Below, piece after piece: positions 14,659 through 23,259 of a DNA stretch of 26,608 nt (position 1 is its first letter; each line of letters starts with the position of its first letter). The DNA lies in the NCBI GenBank assembly GCA_050330975.1, contig JBHJHK010000220.1, forward strand, positions 1 to 26,608, read 5' to 3'. Made by a program: the position numbers and the translations under genes. The notes under the pieces were generated by a model. The model had not been told where the DNA came from. It did no database searches and saw only the letters and a program-made list of their open reading frames with translations. Source of the stretch: JBHJHK01 sp050330975. Lineage in GTDB: Bacteria > Pseudomonadota > Gammaproteobacteria > Competibacterales > Competibacteraceae.

Positions 14659-15807
14659 ATGACCCGACACTCGCCTAGACCCCTCATGGAGGGGACAAAC
14701 CTCGCCGCCTTGACCGCCAACGATGCCGTGGCGGTCCAGGGCGCCGTCAAGCGCTACGGCAGCGGCGGCGACGGGGTGTTGGCCCTGGACAGGGTGGATT
14801 TGACCCTCGCCCACAACGAGTTTTTTACCCTCCTAGGGCCCTCGGGGTGCGGCAAGACCACGTTGTTGCGCAGCATTGCCGGCTTTGAGCCCCTCAGCGC
14901 CGGTCGCATCCTCCTCGACGGTCGGGAGGTGGACGCCCTGCCCCCCGAGGGGCGCCCGGTGAACACGGTGTTCCAGCACTACGCCCTGTTTCCCCACCTG
15001 ACGGTGGCGGACAACGTCGCCTTTGGCCTCAAGCGCCTCAAGCGTCCCCGCCGGGAGGTCCAAGACACCGTGGCGCGGATGTTGGCCCTGGTGCACCTGG
15101 AGGACACGGCCAAGCGCCGGCCCCACGAGCTGTCGGGGGGGCAACAGCAGCGGGTGGCCCTGGCCCGGGCGTTGGCCACCCAACCCAAGGTGTTGCTGTT
15201 GGACGAACCCCTGTCGGCCTTGGACCTCAAGCTGCGCCAGCGCATGCGCCTGGAACTCAAGCAGCTCCAGGAGGAGACGGGGATCACTTTTATCTTTGTC
15301 ACCCACGACCAAGAAGAGGCCCTGACCATGGCCGACCGGGTGGCGGTGATGGACCGCGGCCGGGTGCAGCAGCTCGGCACCCCCCAGGCCATCTACGAGC
15401 GCCCCGCCAACCGCTTTGTGGCGGATTTCATCGGCGAGACCAACCTGTTGGCCGTGACCGTCGACGCCCTGGAGCAGGGCCTGGCCCGCTGCCGCTTCGG
15501 TCCCCACGCCCTGATGGCCTCTCCGGGGGCGGGGGATTGCCCGGTGGGACAAACGGCTTGGGTGTCCCTGCGCCCCGAGCAATTGCAGTTGTCGCCCCCG
15601 GTGGATGCTCCCAATCGCCTGGTGGGCACCCTGGAGCGGATGGTTTACTTGGGCACCGACCACCAGTTGCAGCTGCGCATCGACGGCCAGCCCCAGCCAC
15701 TGCTGGTGAGGCTACCCGCCGCCCACAGGGCCACCTTGAACCTCGGCATTGGCGAGCCCTTGAGCGTGGCCTTCGACCCCGCAGCGGCTCGGCTGCTGGG
15801 GGATTGA
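14659..15807 (+). CDS. potA: Polyamine-type ABC transporter ATPase (PotA-like)
   Basis: A 382-residue ATPase counted from ATG 14659; ATG 14686 is an equally possible start, and neither has a good Shine-Dalgarno. All ABC motifs are present: Walker A LGPSGCGKTT, Q-loop VFQHYALFPHLTV, signature HELSGGQQQRVALARAL, Walker B VLLLDEPLSALDLKLR and switch FVTHDQEEALTMADR. The C-terminal 130 residues form a TOBE domain (WVSLRPEQLQLS). Family: spermidine/putrescine importers (CUT1/PotA). First gene of the eight-gene amine operon; it energises uptake with the permeases that follow. Confidence 0.88.
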   Translation: MTRHSPRPLMEGTNLAALTANDAVAVQGAVKRYGSGGDGVLALDRVDLTLAHNEFFTLLGPSGCGKTTLLRSIAGFEPLSAGRILLDGREVDALPPEGRPVNTVFQHYALFPHLTVADNVAFGLKRLKRPRREVQDTVARMLALVHLEDTAKRRPHELSGGQQQRVALARALATQPKVLLLDEPLSALDLKLRQRMRLELKQLQEETGITFIFVTHDQEEALTMADRVAVMDRGRVQQLGTPQAIYERPANRFVADFIGETNLLAVTVDALEQGLARCRFGPHALMASPGAGDCPVGQTAWVSLRPEQLQLSPPVDAPNRLVGTLERMVYLGTDHQLQLRIDGQPQPLLVRLPAAHRATLNLGIGEPLSVAFDPAAARLLGD

Positions 15808-15814
15808 GTCCGCC

Positions 15815-16720
15815 GTGAGTGCCGCTGCCCCTGGGCCTTTGACCCGGTCTAGAGAATCGACCCACCGCTGGCTGCTCCTGGCCCCGGCCATGGGTCTCAT
15901 CGGGGTGTTTTTGCTGTGCCCGTTGGCCATCGTGGTGCTGTATTCATTTCTCACCCCCGCCACCTACGGGGGGGTGGAGTGGATCTTTAGCGTCGAATCT
16001 TATGTGCAGTTTCTCTTCGAGCGGGATTTGTTCGACGATTCTCTGGTGTTCTCCAGCGCCTACTTGGAGATCTACGCCCGCTCCTTGGTACAAGCGTTGG
16101 TGGCAACGGCGGTGTGTCTGGCGGTGGGCTTTCCCATGGCCTATTTCATCGCCACCCGCCCCCCCAACCAGCGCACGGTGTGGCTGTTGCTGGTCACGGT
16201 GCCCTATTGGGTCAACCTGCTGATTCGCACCATCGCCATGCTGTTTGTGATCCGCGACCAGGGGCCCTTGAACCAGGCCCTGGTGGGGTTGGGGATCATT
16301 GAAACCCCATTGCGCTTGGCCTATACCCCCTTGGGGGTGGCCATCGGCCTGGTCTACAGCTATTTACCTTTTATGATCCTCCCCATCTACGCCAGCATCG
16401 AAAAACTGGACTTTCGCCTGGTGGAGGCGGCCCGGGATCTCTACGCCCACCGCTGGACGGCGTTGGTCACCGTGGTGCTGCCCTTGGTGCGCCCCGGCAT
16501 CGCCGCGGGGTGTCTGTTGGTGTTTATCCCGAGCTTGGGCTCGTTTATCGCCCCGGATCTGTTGGGGGGGGGCAAGGAGCTGATGATCGGCAACCTCATC
16601 GCCCTCCAATTCCAGGGCTCCCGCAATTGGCCCTTTGGCGCGGCGGCGGCGGTGATCCTCATGACCGTGGTGTTGGGGGCGCTGTTGCTCTACGCCCTCC
16701 AGCAGCGCTCCAACCGGTAG
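15815..16720 (+). CDS. potB: Polyamine-type ABC transporter permease (PotB-like)
   Basis: A 301-residue inner-membrane permease with six predicted helices; the first is LLLAPAMGLIGVFLLCPLAI. The ATPase-contact EAA loop is RLVEAARDLYAHRWTALVTV with VLPLVRPGI following (Gly replaced by Ala at EAAxxxG). The long first periplasmic loop before YARSLVQALVATAVCL is normal for PotB/PotH. It starts with GTG 7 bases after potA. With the next gene it forms the heterodimeric channel. Confidence 0.87.
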   Translation: MSAAAPGPLTRSRESTHRWLLLAPAMGLIGVFLLCPLAIVVLYSFLTPATYGGVEWIFSVESYVQFLFERDLFDDSLVFSSAYLEIYARSLVQALVATAVCLAVGFPMAYFIATRPPNQRTVWLLLVTVPYWVNLLIRTIAMLFVIRDQGPLNQALVGLGIIETPLRLAYTPLGVAIGLVYSYLPFMILPIYASIEKLDFRLVEAARDLYAHRWTALVTVVLPLVRPGIAAGCLLVFIPSLGSFIAPDLLGGGKELMIGNLIALQFQGSRNWPFGAAAAVILMTVVLGALLLYALQQRSNR

Positions 16721-16732
16721 GGGTATTGCGCC

Positions 16733-17542
16733 TTGTTGGGGTCTCGCCGCGATTTGCGCCACTATCCGGGTTTTGGTCTGGCCACGGGTTTGGGGCTTTT
16801 ATTCCTCTACGGACCCATTGTGGTCATCGCCGTCTACTCTTTTAACGAGATCCGCTCCATCACCGTGTGGGGGGGCTTTAGCCTGGATTGGTACCGCCAG
16901 GCCCTGGCCAACGAGGCCATCCAGCGGGCGACGATCAACTCGTTGCTCATCGCCACGGGCGCGGCGACGGTGGCCACCGCCGTGGCCACCCTGGCGGCCT
17001 TGGCCCTCAAGGGCCTGCGGGGCAAAAGTTATGGGGCGACCTTTGCCCTCCTCAACTTGCCCTTGACGGTGCCGGAGATCGTCACCGCCGTGGCCTCCCT
17101 GCTGTTTTTTCTGCTGGTGGGCATTCCCCTGGGGTTGGGGACGGTGTTTATCGCCCACGCGGTGTTTTGCATCCCCTTTGCCTTTTTGCCCATCAGCGCC
17201 CGGCTGGCGGGGTTGGACCATCGGCTCACCGAGGCCGCCCGGGACCTCTACGCCACCCCGGGCCAGGCCTTTCGCCAGGTCACCTTGCCGTTGCTCATGC
17301 CGGGGATCGTCGCCGGCTACATGCTGGCGTTTATCATCTCCCTGGACGATTTCATCATCACCAACCTGGTGGCGGGGCCCGGGGCCACCACCTTGCCGGT
17401 GGCCATCTACGGCATGGCCCGGGTGGGTTTTACCCCGGAGATCAACGCCATTTCCACCCTGTTGCTGGGGGTGTCGGTGGCGATGGTGACATTGTCTTAC
17501 TTTGTCGGCCGGCGCCCCGGAGGCCGGCGCTCGGCGCCTTGA
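16733..17542 (+). CDS. potC: Polyamine-type ABC transporter permease (PotC-like)
   Basis: A 269-residue permease. It has the PotC hallmark YSFNEIRSITVWGGFSLDWY followed by RQAL, the helix block AATVATAVATLAALALKGLR, and the EAA loop LTEAARDLYATPGQAFRQVT. The segment with SLDDFIITNLVAGPG is typical of PotC/PotI. The apparent start is TTG, 12 bases after potB with GGGG upstream; a downstream start is less likely because the first helix begins at about residue 15. Confidence 0.86.
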   Translation: MLGSRRDLRHYPGFGLATGLGLLFLYGPIVVIAVYSFNEIRSITVWGGFSLDWYRQALANEAIQRATINSLLIATGAATVATAVATLAALALKGLRGKSYGATFALLNLPLTVPEIVTAVASLLFFLLVGIPLGLGTVFIAHAVFCIPFAFLPISARLAGLDHRLTEAARDLYATPGQAFRQVTLPLLMPGIVAGYMLAFIISLDDFIITNLVAGPGATTLPVAIYGMARVGFTPEINAISTLLLGVSVAMVTLSYFVGRRPGGRRSAP

Positions 17543-17562
17543 GCATTCCGGAGGAGAACCTC

Positions 17563-18003
17563 GTGAGTCATCGCCGTCTACGGCCGTTTAACACCAAACA
17601 CACCTACCCCGAGCAGCGGTTGGACAACGACCTGTGCCAGGCGGTGGTGGCCCGGGGCACGGTGATCTTCCTCCGCGGCCAGGTGCCCCAGGACTTGGAC
17701 AGTGGCGCCAGCATCGACAGCCATGATCCCATCACCCAAACCCACCGGGTGATGGCCAATATCCGCCAGCTGATCCACGAGGCCGGGGGGGAGATGGCTC
17801 ACCTGGTGAAGCTTGTGGTGTACCTCACCGATATCCGCCACCGGGAACCGGTGTACCGCACCCTGGGAGAATACATCCGCGGCATCCACCCGGTGTGCAC
17901 GGGGTTGGTGGTGGTGGCCCTGGCCCGCCCCGAGTGGTTGGTGGAGATCGACGCCACGGCGGTGATTCCCGATGACTCAACCGCCGCCGAGGAAACCCCA
18001 TGA
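17563..18003 (+). CDS. RidA-family (Rid) protein
   Basis: A 146-residue YjgF/YER057c/UK114 protein. The GTG at 17563 is preceded by GGAGGA at the right distance; the frame is open further upstream only because it lies under potC. Conserved parts: FLRGQVPQDLDSG, HRVMANIRQLIHEAGGEMAH, LVKLVVYLTDIRHREPVYR and VVVALARPEWLVEIDATAVI, the last with the substrate-binding Arg. Archetypal RidA hydrolyses reactive enamine/imine intermediates to keto products plus ammonia. In this operon it could act on imines made by the amine oxidase, or be a pathway-specific deaminase. It overlaps the next gene by ATGA. Confidence 0.85.
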   Translation: MSHRRLRPFNTKHTYPEQRLDNDLCQAVVARGTVIFLRGQVPQDLDSGASIDSHDPITQTHRVMANIRQLIHEAGGEMAHLVKLVVYLTDIRHREPVYRTLGEYIRGIHPVCTGLVVVALARPEWLVEIDATAVIPDDSTAAEETP

Positions 18004-18656
18004 CCTTTTCCGTCGTCGCCCGCTGTGAAACTTCGCAGATGTTGGGCATGGCCGTGTCGTCTTCGTCCCCCGCCGTCGCCGCCCGCTGCGTCCACGCCCG
18101 GGCCCAGGTGGGGGTGGTGGCGAGCCAGAACATGACCGACCCCGCCCTGGGCCAGCGGGGGTTGGCCCTGCTGGCCGGGGGTGCCAACGCCCCGGAGACC
18201 GTCGCGATTTTGCGCCGCACCGGCGTCCAGCTGGACTACCGGCAACTGGCGGTGGTGGACGGCAGCGGTCTGACGGCGGTTTTCACCGGCGCCAAGGCCT
18301 TTCCCACCGCCGCCGCGGCCCAGGGGGTCGGCGTGGCCTGCGCCGGCAACTTGCTGGCCAACGCCGAGGTGCCCCGCGCCATGGTGGCGGCCTTCGAGGC
18401 GGCCAGCGGGTCCCTGGGGGATCGCTTGCTGGGGGCCCTGGCGGCCGGCCTCGCCGCCGGGGGCGAGACCCGGCCGGTGCGCTCGGCGGGCCTCACCTTG
18501 GTGCGCGAGGTCCCCTGGCCCGTGGCGGAGCTGCGGGTCGACTGGAGCGACGACCCCATCGACCATTTGGCCGAGCTGTGGACCCTCTACCAGCCCCAGC
18601 TCGACGACTACGTCCAGCGGGCCCTCGACCCCGCCGCCGTGGCCTCCCGGGGTTAG
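18000..18656 (+). CDS. DUF1028 family, Ntn-hydrolase-like protein
   Basis: A 218-residue protein matching the DUF1028/COG3342 family: MTFSVVARCETSQMLGMAVS at the start, ARCVHARAQVGVVASQNMTD, LGQRGLALLAGGA, TGAKAFPTAAAAQGVGVACA and GNLLANAEVP. The family has an Ntn-hydrolase fold and is commonly linked with RidA and peptidase genes, suggesting amide or peptide-like bond cleavage; the substrate is not established. The overlap ATGA (18000-18003) indicates coupling with the RidA gene. No signal peptide, so cytoplasmic. Confidence 0.8.
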   Translation: MTFSVVARCETSQMLGMAVSSSSPAVAARCVHARAQVGVVASQNMTDPALGQRGLALLAGGANAPETVAILRRTGVQLDYRQLAVVDGSGLTAVFTGAKAFPTAAAAQGVGVACAGNLLANAEVPRAMVAAFEAASGSLGDRLLGALAAGLAAGGETRPVRSAGLTLVREVPWPVAELRVDWSDDPIDHLAELWTLYQPQLDDYVQRALDPAAVASRG

Positions 18657-18723
18657 CCCGGGGGGCGGGTCCGGCGTCTTTCTCTTCCACCCCACCTCGC
18701 CGTTTTTTTGAGGACTACTCGTC

Positions 18724-19794
18724 ATGTTGCCATCGTCTGTGAGGTTTTTGATCCCGTCGTTGATCCTGTGGTCGATCCTGACCCTTGCCGGAGGGGTTTT
18801 GGGCGCCCCGGCGGCCCGGGCTGCCGGGGAGTTGGTGATCTACAACTGGTTTGACTACATGCCCCAAGCACTCCTGGACAAGTTCGCCGAGACCTACGAC
18901 GTCGACGTCACCATGGACACCTATGACTCCAACGAGACCCTGTTGGCCCGCCTCAAGGCCGGGGTCACGGGCTACGACATCGCCGTCCCCGGGGACTACA
19001 TGGTGAAGATTTTGATCGACGAGGGGATGTTGGAGCCCATCCAGCCCCACCAGATGGAGAACTTTGAGCACCTAGACCCCCGCTGGGTGGACGTCTATTG
19101 GGACCCGGGCCGGGAGTACTCCATCCCCTACCAGTGGGGCACCACGGCGTTTATGGTGGACACCAGCGTCTACGACGGCGACATCAACACCCTCAAAATG
19201 GTGTTTGAGCCCCCGGCCCCCCTCCAGGGCAAAATCAACATGCTCAAGGACGTCAACGACGTGTTGAACATGGGGCTGCGCTATTTGGGCCACCCCCGCT
19301 GTAACGACAACCCCGAAGACCTCAAGGCCCTCTACGCCCTGCTCCAAGACGCCAAGGAAGACTGGCTGAGCATCAACTCCGACAGCGCCAAGGAAGTCCT
19401 GGTGGCGGGGGACGCCGCCGTGGGGATGATCTGGAGCGGCTACGGCATGCGGGCGCGGTTGGAGCGAGAGTCCCTGCGCTACGCCTACCCCCAGGAGGGC
19501 TTCACCGGCTGGATGGACAACATCGTGGTCCTCAAGGGGGCGCCCAACCTGGAAAACGCCAAGTTGTTCGTCAACTTTATGATGGCGCCGGAAAACGCCG
19601 CCGCCCTGAGCAACTTCGCCCGCTACGGCAGCGGCCTGCGGCTGGCGAGCATCGAGCCCCACCTCGACCCCGAACTCCTGGCGGCCCCGGAATTCAACCC
19701 CCCGGAGGGCGCCCCGGCGCCGGAGTTTGTCCCGCCCTGCTCCCAGGAGGTGATCCGCCTCTACGACCGCATTTGGACCAACTTGCTCAAGTGA
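18724..19794 (+). CDS. Periplasmic polyamine-type substrate-binding protein (PotD/PotF-like)
   Basis: A 356-residue binding protein. The signal peptide is about 1-33 (IPSLILWSILTLAGG, ending ARAAG). The mature N-terminus has LVIYNWFDYMPQALLDKFAE and, further on, the segment with MDTYDSNETLLARLKAGVTG, both diagnostic of PotD/PotF. The central part has IPYQWGTTAFMVD and INSDSAKEVLVAGDAAVGMI, and a late segment has FTGWMDNIVVLKGAPNLENA. It delivers substrate to the PotABC-like channel. GAGGACT sits about ten bases before the ATG. A 67-base gap separates it from DUF1028. Specificity (putrescine, spermidine or another cation) cannot be read from the sequence. Confidence 0.87.
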   Translation: MLPSSVRFLIPSLILWSILTLAGGVLGAPAARAAGELVIYNWFDYMPQALLDKFAETYDVDVTMDTYDSNETLLARLKAGVTGYDIAVPGDYMVKILIDEGMLEPIQPHQMENFEHLDPRWVDVYWDPGREYSIPYQWGTTAFMVDTSVYDGDINTLKMVFEPPAPLQGKINMLKDVNDVLNMGLRYLGHPRCNDNPEDLKALYALLQDAKEDWLSINSDSAKEVLVAGDAAVGMIWSGYGMRARLERESLRYAYPQEGFTGWMDNIVVLKGAPNLENAKLFVNFMMAPENAAALSNFARYGSGLRLASIEPHLDPELLAAPEFNPPEGAPAPEFVPPCSQEVIRLYDRIWTNLLK

Positions 19795-19810
19795 GGGGGA
19801 AGAGCGCGCC

Positions 19811-21778
19811 ATGAACACCGCTTCTGTCGATCCCAAGGCCCTGGTGGAGGCCCTGTCACCCCCGGCTCACCCCCTAGATCCCCTGACCCCCGCCGAGTTG
19901 ACGGCGGCGGTGGCGCTGCTCCAGCACACCGATCGACTCCAGCGCCCCTGCTACATCACCCTGAGTCCCGCCGAGCCCGACCCCCGGATCCTGGACGCCT
20001 GGGAGGGTCGGGAGAATTTGCCCCGGCGGGTGGAAGCCGTGGTGTTGGACAAGGGGCGCGGCTGTACCGTGGAGGCGTTGGTGTGTCTGACCGCGGGCGA
20101 CGTGGTGGCCTGGCGCGAGCGCAGCGACGTCCAGCCGGCCATCGCCATCGACGAGTTTGGCCTGTGTGAAGCCATCGCCAAGGCCGACCCCGTGGTCCAG
20201 GCCGCCCTGGCCCGGCGGGGGATCACCGACCCCGAGCTGTTGATGGTGGACCCCTGGTCGGCGGGGCACTACGGCGATCCCCTGGAATCCCAGCACCGCC
20301 TGTCCCGGGCCCTGGTGTGGGTGCGGTCCAAGGCCCACGACAACGGCTACGCCCATCCGGTGGAGGGGCTGCGGGTCCTGGTGGATCTCATGGCCGAGCG
20401 GGTGGTGGCGGTGGAGGACGACGGCGACACCCCCGTGCCCATCCCCCCACAAGACAGCAACTACGCCGCCCGCTTTGTGGAGCCAAGACCGGGTCCCAAG
20501 CCCTTGGAGATCACCCAGCCCGAGGGGCCGAGCTTTGAGGTGGACGGCCACCACGTGAGCTGGATGAACTGGTCGTTGCGGATTGGCTTTACCCCCCGGG
20601 AGGGGTTGGTGCTCCACCGCATCGGCTACGTGGACCGGGGCCGCTGGCGCTCCATCGTCCAGCGGGCCTCGTTGAGCGAGATGGTGGTCCCCTACGGCGA
20701 CACCGCCCCCAACCAGATCCGCAAAAACGCCTTTGACGTGGGGGAGTACGGCATCGGCTGCGCCGCCAACTCCCTCACCCTGGGGTGCGATTGCCTGGGG
20801 CTGATCCGCTATTTTGACGCCCACATGATCAACACCCGGGGCGAGGTGGAGACCATCAAAAACGCCGTGTGTATGCACGAAGAGGACTACGGTATCCTCT
20901 GGAAGCACACCGACTGGCGCACCGGCGAAGTGGAGGTACGCCGCTCCCGGCGACTGGTGATTTCCTCCATCGCCACGGTGGGCAACTACGAGTACGGGTT
21001 TTTCTGGTATTTCTATTTAGACGGCACCATCCAGTTCGAGATCAAGCTCACGGGGATCGTCACCACCGGCGCCCTGGCTCTCGGGCAAGACACCCCCTAT
21101 GGCCAGCGCTTGGCCCCGGGACTCTACGCCCCCATCCACCAGCACATCTTCAACGTCCGGCTGGACATGGCGGTGGATGGACCCCACAACACGGTCTACC
21201 AGGTGGACAGCGTCACCGAGCCCTTGGGGGAGCACAACCCCTACGCCAACGCCTTCCGGGCCCAGGCGATGCCCATTGTCAGCGAGGCCGACAGCGGCCG
21301 GGATATGTGTTTGGAGACGGCGCGTTACTGGAAGGTGTGCAACCCCAACGTCACCAACGCCCTGGGGGAAGCGGTGGGCTACAAGCTGATCCCCGGGGAA
21401 AATGCCTTTGCCCTGAGCCATCCCCAGTCCAGCGTTCGGCGGCGGGCGGGGTTTATCGACCATCACCTATGGGTCACCGCCACCGACCCCGGGGAGCGCT
21501 ACGCCGCCGGGGACTATCCCAACCAGCGCCCCCCCGAGGTGGTGGACGGTCTGCCCCGCTATGTTCAAGCCAAGCGCCCCCTGGAAAACACCCCCGTCAC
21601 CCTGTGGTACAACCTCAACAGCCACCACGTGGCCCGGCCCGAGGACTGGCCGGTGATGCCCTGTGGCTACATTGGCTTTCACTTAAAGCCCGTGGGATTT
21701 TTCGACCGCAATCCGGCCATCGATCTGCCGCCGTCGCGCTCCTGCGGCAGTCAGCTGGCGGGGTGTGGGGGTGGCTAA
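19811..21778 (+). CDS. Copper-containing primary amine oxidase
   Basis: A 655-residue quinoprotein. The cofactor motif T-x-x-N-Y-[DE]-Y is ATVGNYEYGF with the topaquinone-forming Tyr393. The catalytic base is Asp309 (AFDVGEYGIGCAANSLTLGC). Copper ligands are His443 and His445 (PIHQHIFNVRLDMAVDG) and a later His (551 or 552, DHHLWVT). The spacing from base to Tyr (84) agrees with known amine oxidases. It oxidises a primary amine to aldehyde, ammonia and hydrogen peroxide. The N-terminus (MNTASVDPKALVEALSPPAH) has no signal peptide, so the enzyme should be cytoplasmic, after import, unlike periplasmic TynA. It overlaps the next gene by 14 bases. Confidence 0.92.
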   Translation: MNTASVDPKALVEALSPPAHPLDPLTPAELTAAVALLQHTDRLQRPCYITLSPAEPDPRILDAWEGRENLPRRVEAVVLDKGRGCTVEALVCLTAGDVVAWRERSDVQPAIAIDEFGLCEAIAKADPVVQAALARRGITDPELLMVDPWSAGHYGDPLESQHRLSRALVWVRSKAHDNGYAHPVEGLRVLVDLMAERVVAVEDDGDTPVPIPPQDSNYAARFVEPRPGPKPLEITQPEGPSFEVDGHHVSWMNWSLRIGFTPREGLVLHRIGYVDRGRWRSIVQRASLSEMVVPYGDTAPNQIRKNAFDVGEYGIGCAANSLTLGCDCLGLIRYFDAHMINTRGEVETIKNAVCMHEEDYGILWKHTDWRTGEVEVRRSRRLVISSIATVGNYEYGFFWYFYLDGTIQFEIKLTGIVTTGALALGQDTPYGQRLAPGLYAPIHQHIFNVRLDMAVDGPHNTVYQVDSVTEPLGEHNPYANAFRAQAMPIVSEADSGRDMCLETARYWKVCNPNVTNALGEAVGYKLIPGENAFALSHPQSSVRRRAGFIDHHLWVTATDPGERYAAGDYPNQRPPEVVDGLPRYVQAKRPLENTPVTLWYNLNSHHVARPEDWPVMPCGYIGFHLKPVGFFDRNPAIDLPPSRSCGSQLAGCGGG

Positions 21779-22892
21779 GCCCCGGGCCCGGGCCTTGGGG
21801 CTGCCCCTAGAGGGGGACCCGGGCCCGTGGAATGCCATCACCGATGTCCCGGGCATCGCCGTGGGCTACACCACCCTCATCCGCGGCGAGGGGCCGTTGG
21901 TGGTGGGCCAGGGGCCGGTGCGCACGGGGGTGACGGCCATCGTGCCCCACGCCGATCGCCCGGAGCCGACGCCCACATGGGCCGGGTTCCACGCCCTCAA
22001 CGGCAACGGCGAGATGACCGGTACCCACTGGATTGCCGATGCGGGGTATTGTTGGGGGCCGGTGTGCATCACCAACACCCACAGCGTGGGTATGGTCCAC
22101 CACGGTGCGGTGGGTTGGATGGTGGCGCGCCACGCCGAGTTGTTTGCCCAGGGGCACCTTTGGGCCATGCCGGTGGTGGCCGAGACCTACGATGGGATAC
22201 TCAACGACATCAACGGTCGCCACATCACCGAGGCCCACGTACGTCAGGCCCTAGATAGCGCTCGGTCGGGGCCCGTGGCCGAGGGCAACGTCGGTGGGGG
22301 CACGGGGATGGTGTGTTACGACTTCAAGGGGGGGACGGGCGCCTCGTCGCGGCGGATCGCCATCGCCGGCCAGGGCTACACCGTCGGGGTATTGGTCCAG
22401 GCCAACCACGGGATGCGGGAGTGGCTGACGGTGTGCGGGGTGCCCGTGGGACGTCAGTGGCCGCCAGATGATGTGATCCCAGATGGTGTGATCAAAGACC
22501 GGGAACAGGGCTCCATCGTCGTCGTCATCGCCACCGATGTGCCGTTGCTGCCCCACCAGCTCCAGCGGGTGGCCAGACGGGCCACCATCGGCGTGGGGCG
22601 GGGGGGGACCCCGGGGGGCAACTGTTCGGGGGATCTGTTTTTGGCCTTGAGCGTCGCCAATCCCCTGTCCCTCGACGCGCTGAGTCGGGGCCGCTACGGC
22701 CTCACCGCCACGGGGGACGACGACTGTGACGTCGTCTATTTGGCCACGGTCCAGGCCACGGAAGAGGCGGTGCTCAACGCCCTGCTGGCGGCTGAGGACA
22801 TGACCAGCCTCAAGCCCGCTGGCCAAATTGTCAAAGCCGTGGATCCGAAGCGGTTGTCGACGTTGGTGCAGCGGTCTAGGCCGATGCCGTAG
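21765..22892 (+). CDS. P1 family peptidase (DmpA/BapA-like aminopeptidase)
   Basis: A 375-residue S58 self-processing Ntn-type hydrolase. Signatures: NAITDVPGIAVGYTTLIRGE near the N-terminus, GFHALNGNGEMTGTHWIADA, then CITNTHSVGMVH, VAEGNVGGGTGMVCYDFKGG, and the processing site GGTPGGNCSGDLFLALSVAN, where Ser288 would become the N-terminal nucleophile of the beta chain. Known members release N-terminal amino acids or beta-amino acids from peptides, amides and esters. Here it may free an amine or amino acid from the imported conjugate. The GTG start overlaps the amine oxidase gene. It converges on and overlaps the next minus-strand gene by 17 bases. Confidence 0.85.
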   Translation: MGVAKPRARALGLPLEGDPGPWNAITDVPGIAVGYTTLIRGEGPLVVGQGPVRTGVTAIVPHADRPEPTPTWAGFHALNGNGEMTGTHWIADAGYCWGPVCITNTHSVGMVHHGAVGWMVARHAELFAQGHLWAMPVVAETYDGILNDINGRHITEAHVRQALDSARSGPVAEGNVGGGTGMVCYDFKGGTGASSRRIAIAGQGYTVGVLVQANHGMREWLTVCGVPVGRQWPPDDVIPDGVIKDREQGSIVVVIATDVPLLPHQLQRVARRATIGVGRGGTPGGNCSGDLFLALSVANPLSLDALSRGRYGLTATGDDDCDVVYLATVQATEEAVLNALLAAEDMTSLKPAGQIVKAVDPKRLSTLVQRSRPMP

Positions 22893-23151
22893 GGTTGCCT
22901 TTGCGCAGATCTTTTAGGCGCGGTGTGGGTCGAGGTGGTGCGTCGAGGGCCGCGTGGAAAGCCGCCCACTGTTCCGCGGTCAGGGCAAAGATTCGCCGAT
23001 CGGCCAGTGCTTCATCGGCTGCTTTGAGGGCACTGCTGAGGATGAATTCGCTCACTGTACTCGCCGTTGAGTTAGCGGCGGCCTGCAGCGCTTGCTTAGT
23101 TTCCGAGGTGACCCTCAGGTCGATGCGTTCTGTGCGTTTCACAGCAAACAT
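22876..23151 (-). CDS. Orphan TacA/DUF1778-type antitoxin
   Basis: About 91 residues from ATG 23151. GGAGG touches that ATG, so GTG 23142 (nine bases further) may be the real start. KRTERIDLRVTSETKQALQA followed by AANSTASTVSEFILSSAL is the ribbon-helix-helix DUF1778 motif; ADEALADRRIFALTAEQWAA followed by FHAAL is the C-terminal toxin-neutralising region found in TacA. Normally a GNAT acetyltransferase toxin gene follows immediately; here the next DNA is the convergent P1 peptidase gene, so the toxin is absent. Confidence 0.8.
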   Translation of the reverse strand: MFAVKRTERIDLRVTSETKQALQAAANSTASTVSEFILSSALKAADEALADRRIFALTAEQWAAFHAALDAPPRPTPRLKDLRKGNPTASA

Positions 23152-23259
23152 CCTCCAAGCCGTTGTGTTCCTCGGCTTGGGGTGACACGTACACACAATG
23201 TCCGTACTTCCTTTGAACTACATTGCCCGCGGGCTAGAAGCGCAAGACGGAATCTGAAC

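Noticed and set aside
16888..17562. Upstream extension of the RidA frame
   Set aside because: The frame is open under potC but the peptide is Gly/His/Pro-rich shadow; the GTG at 17563 has a strong Shine-Dalgarno and gives normal RidA length.
18640..18723. Attenuator or terminator between DUF1028 and the binding-protein gene
   Set aside because: CCCGGGG repeats around the stop can pair, and a T7 tract occurs further on, but they are too far apart to act as one terminator; the gap may instead only tune expression of the binding protein.
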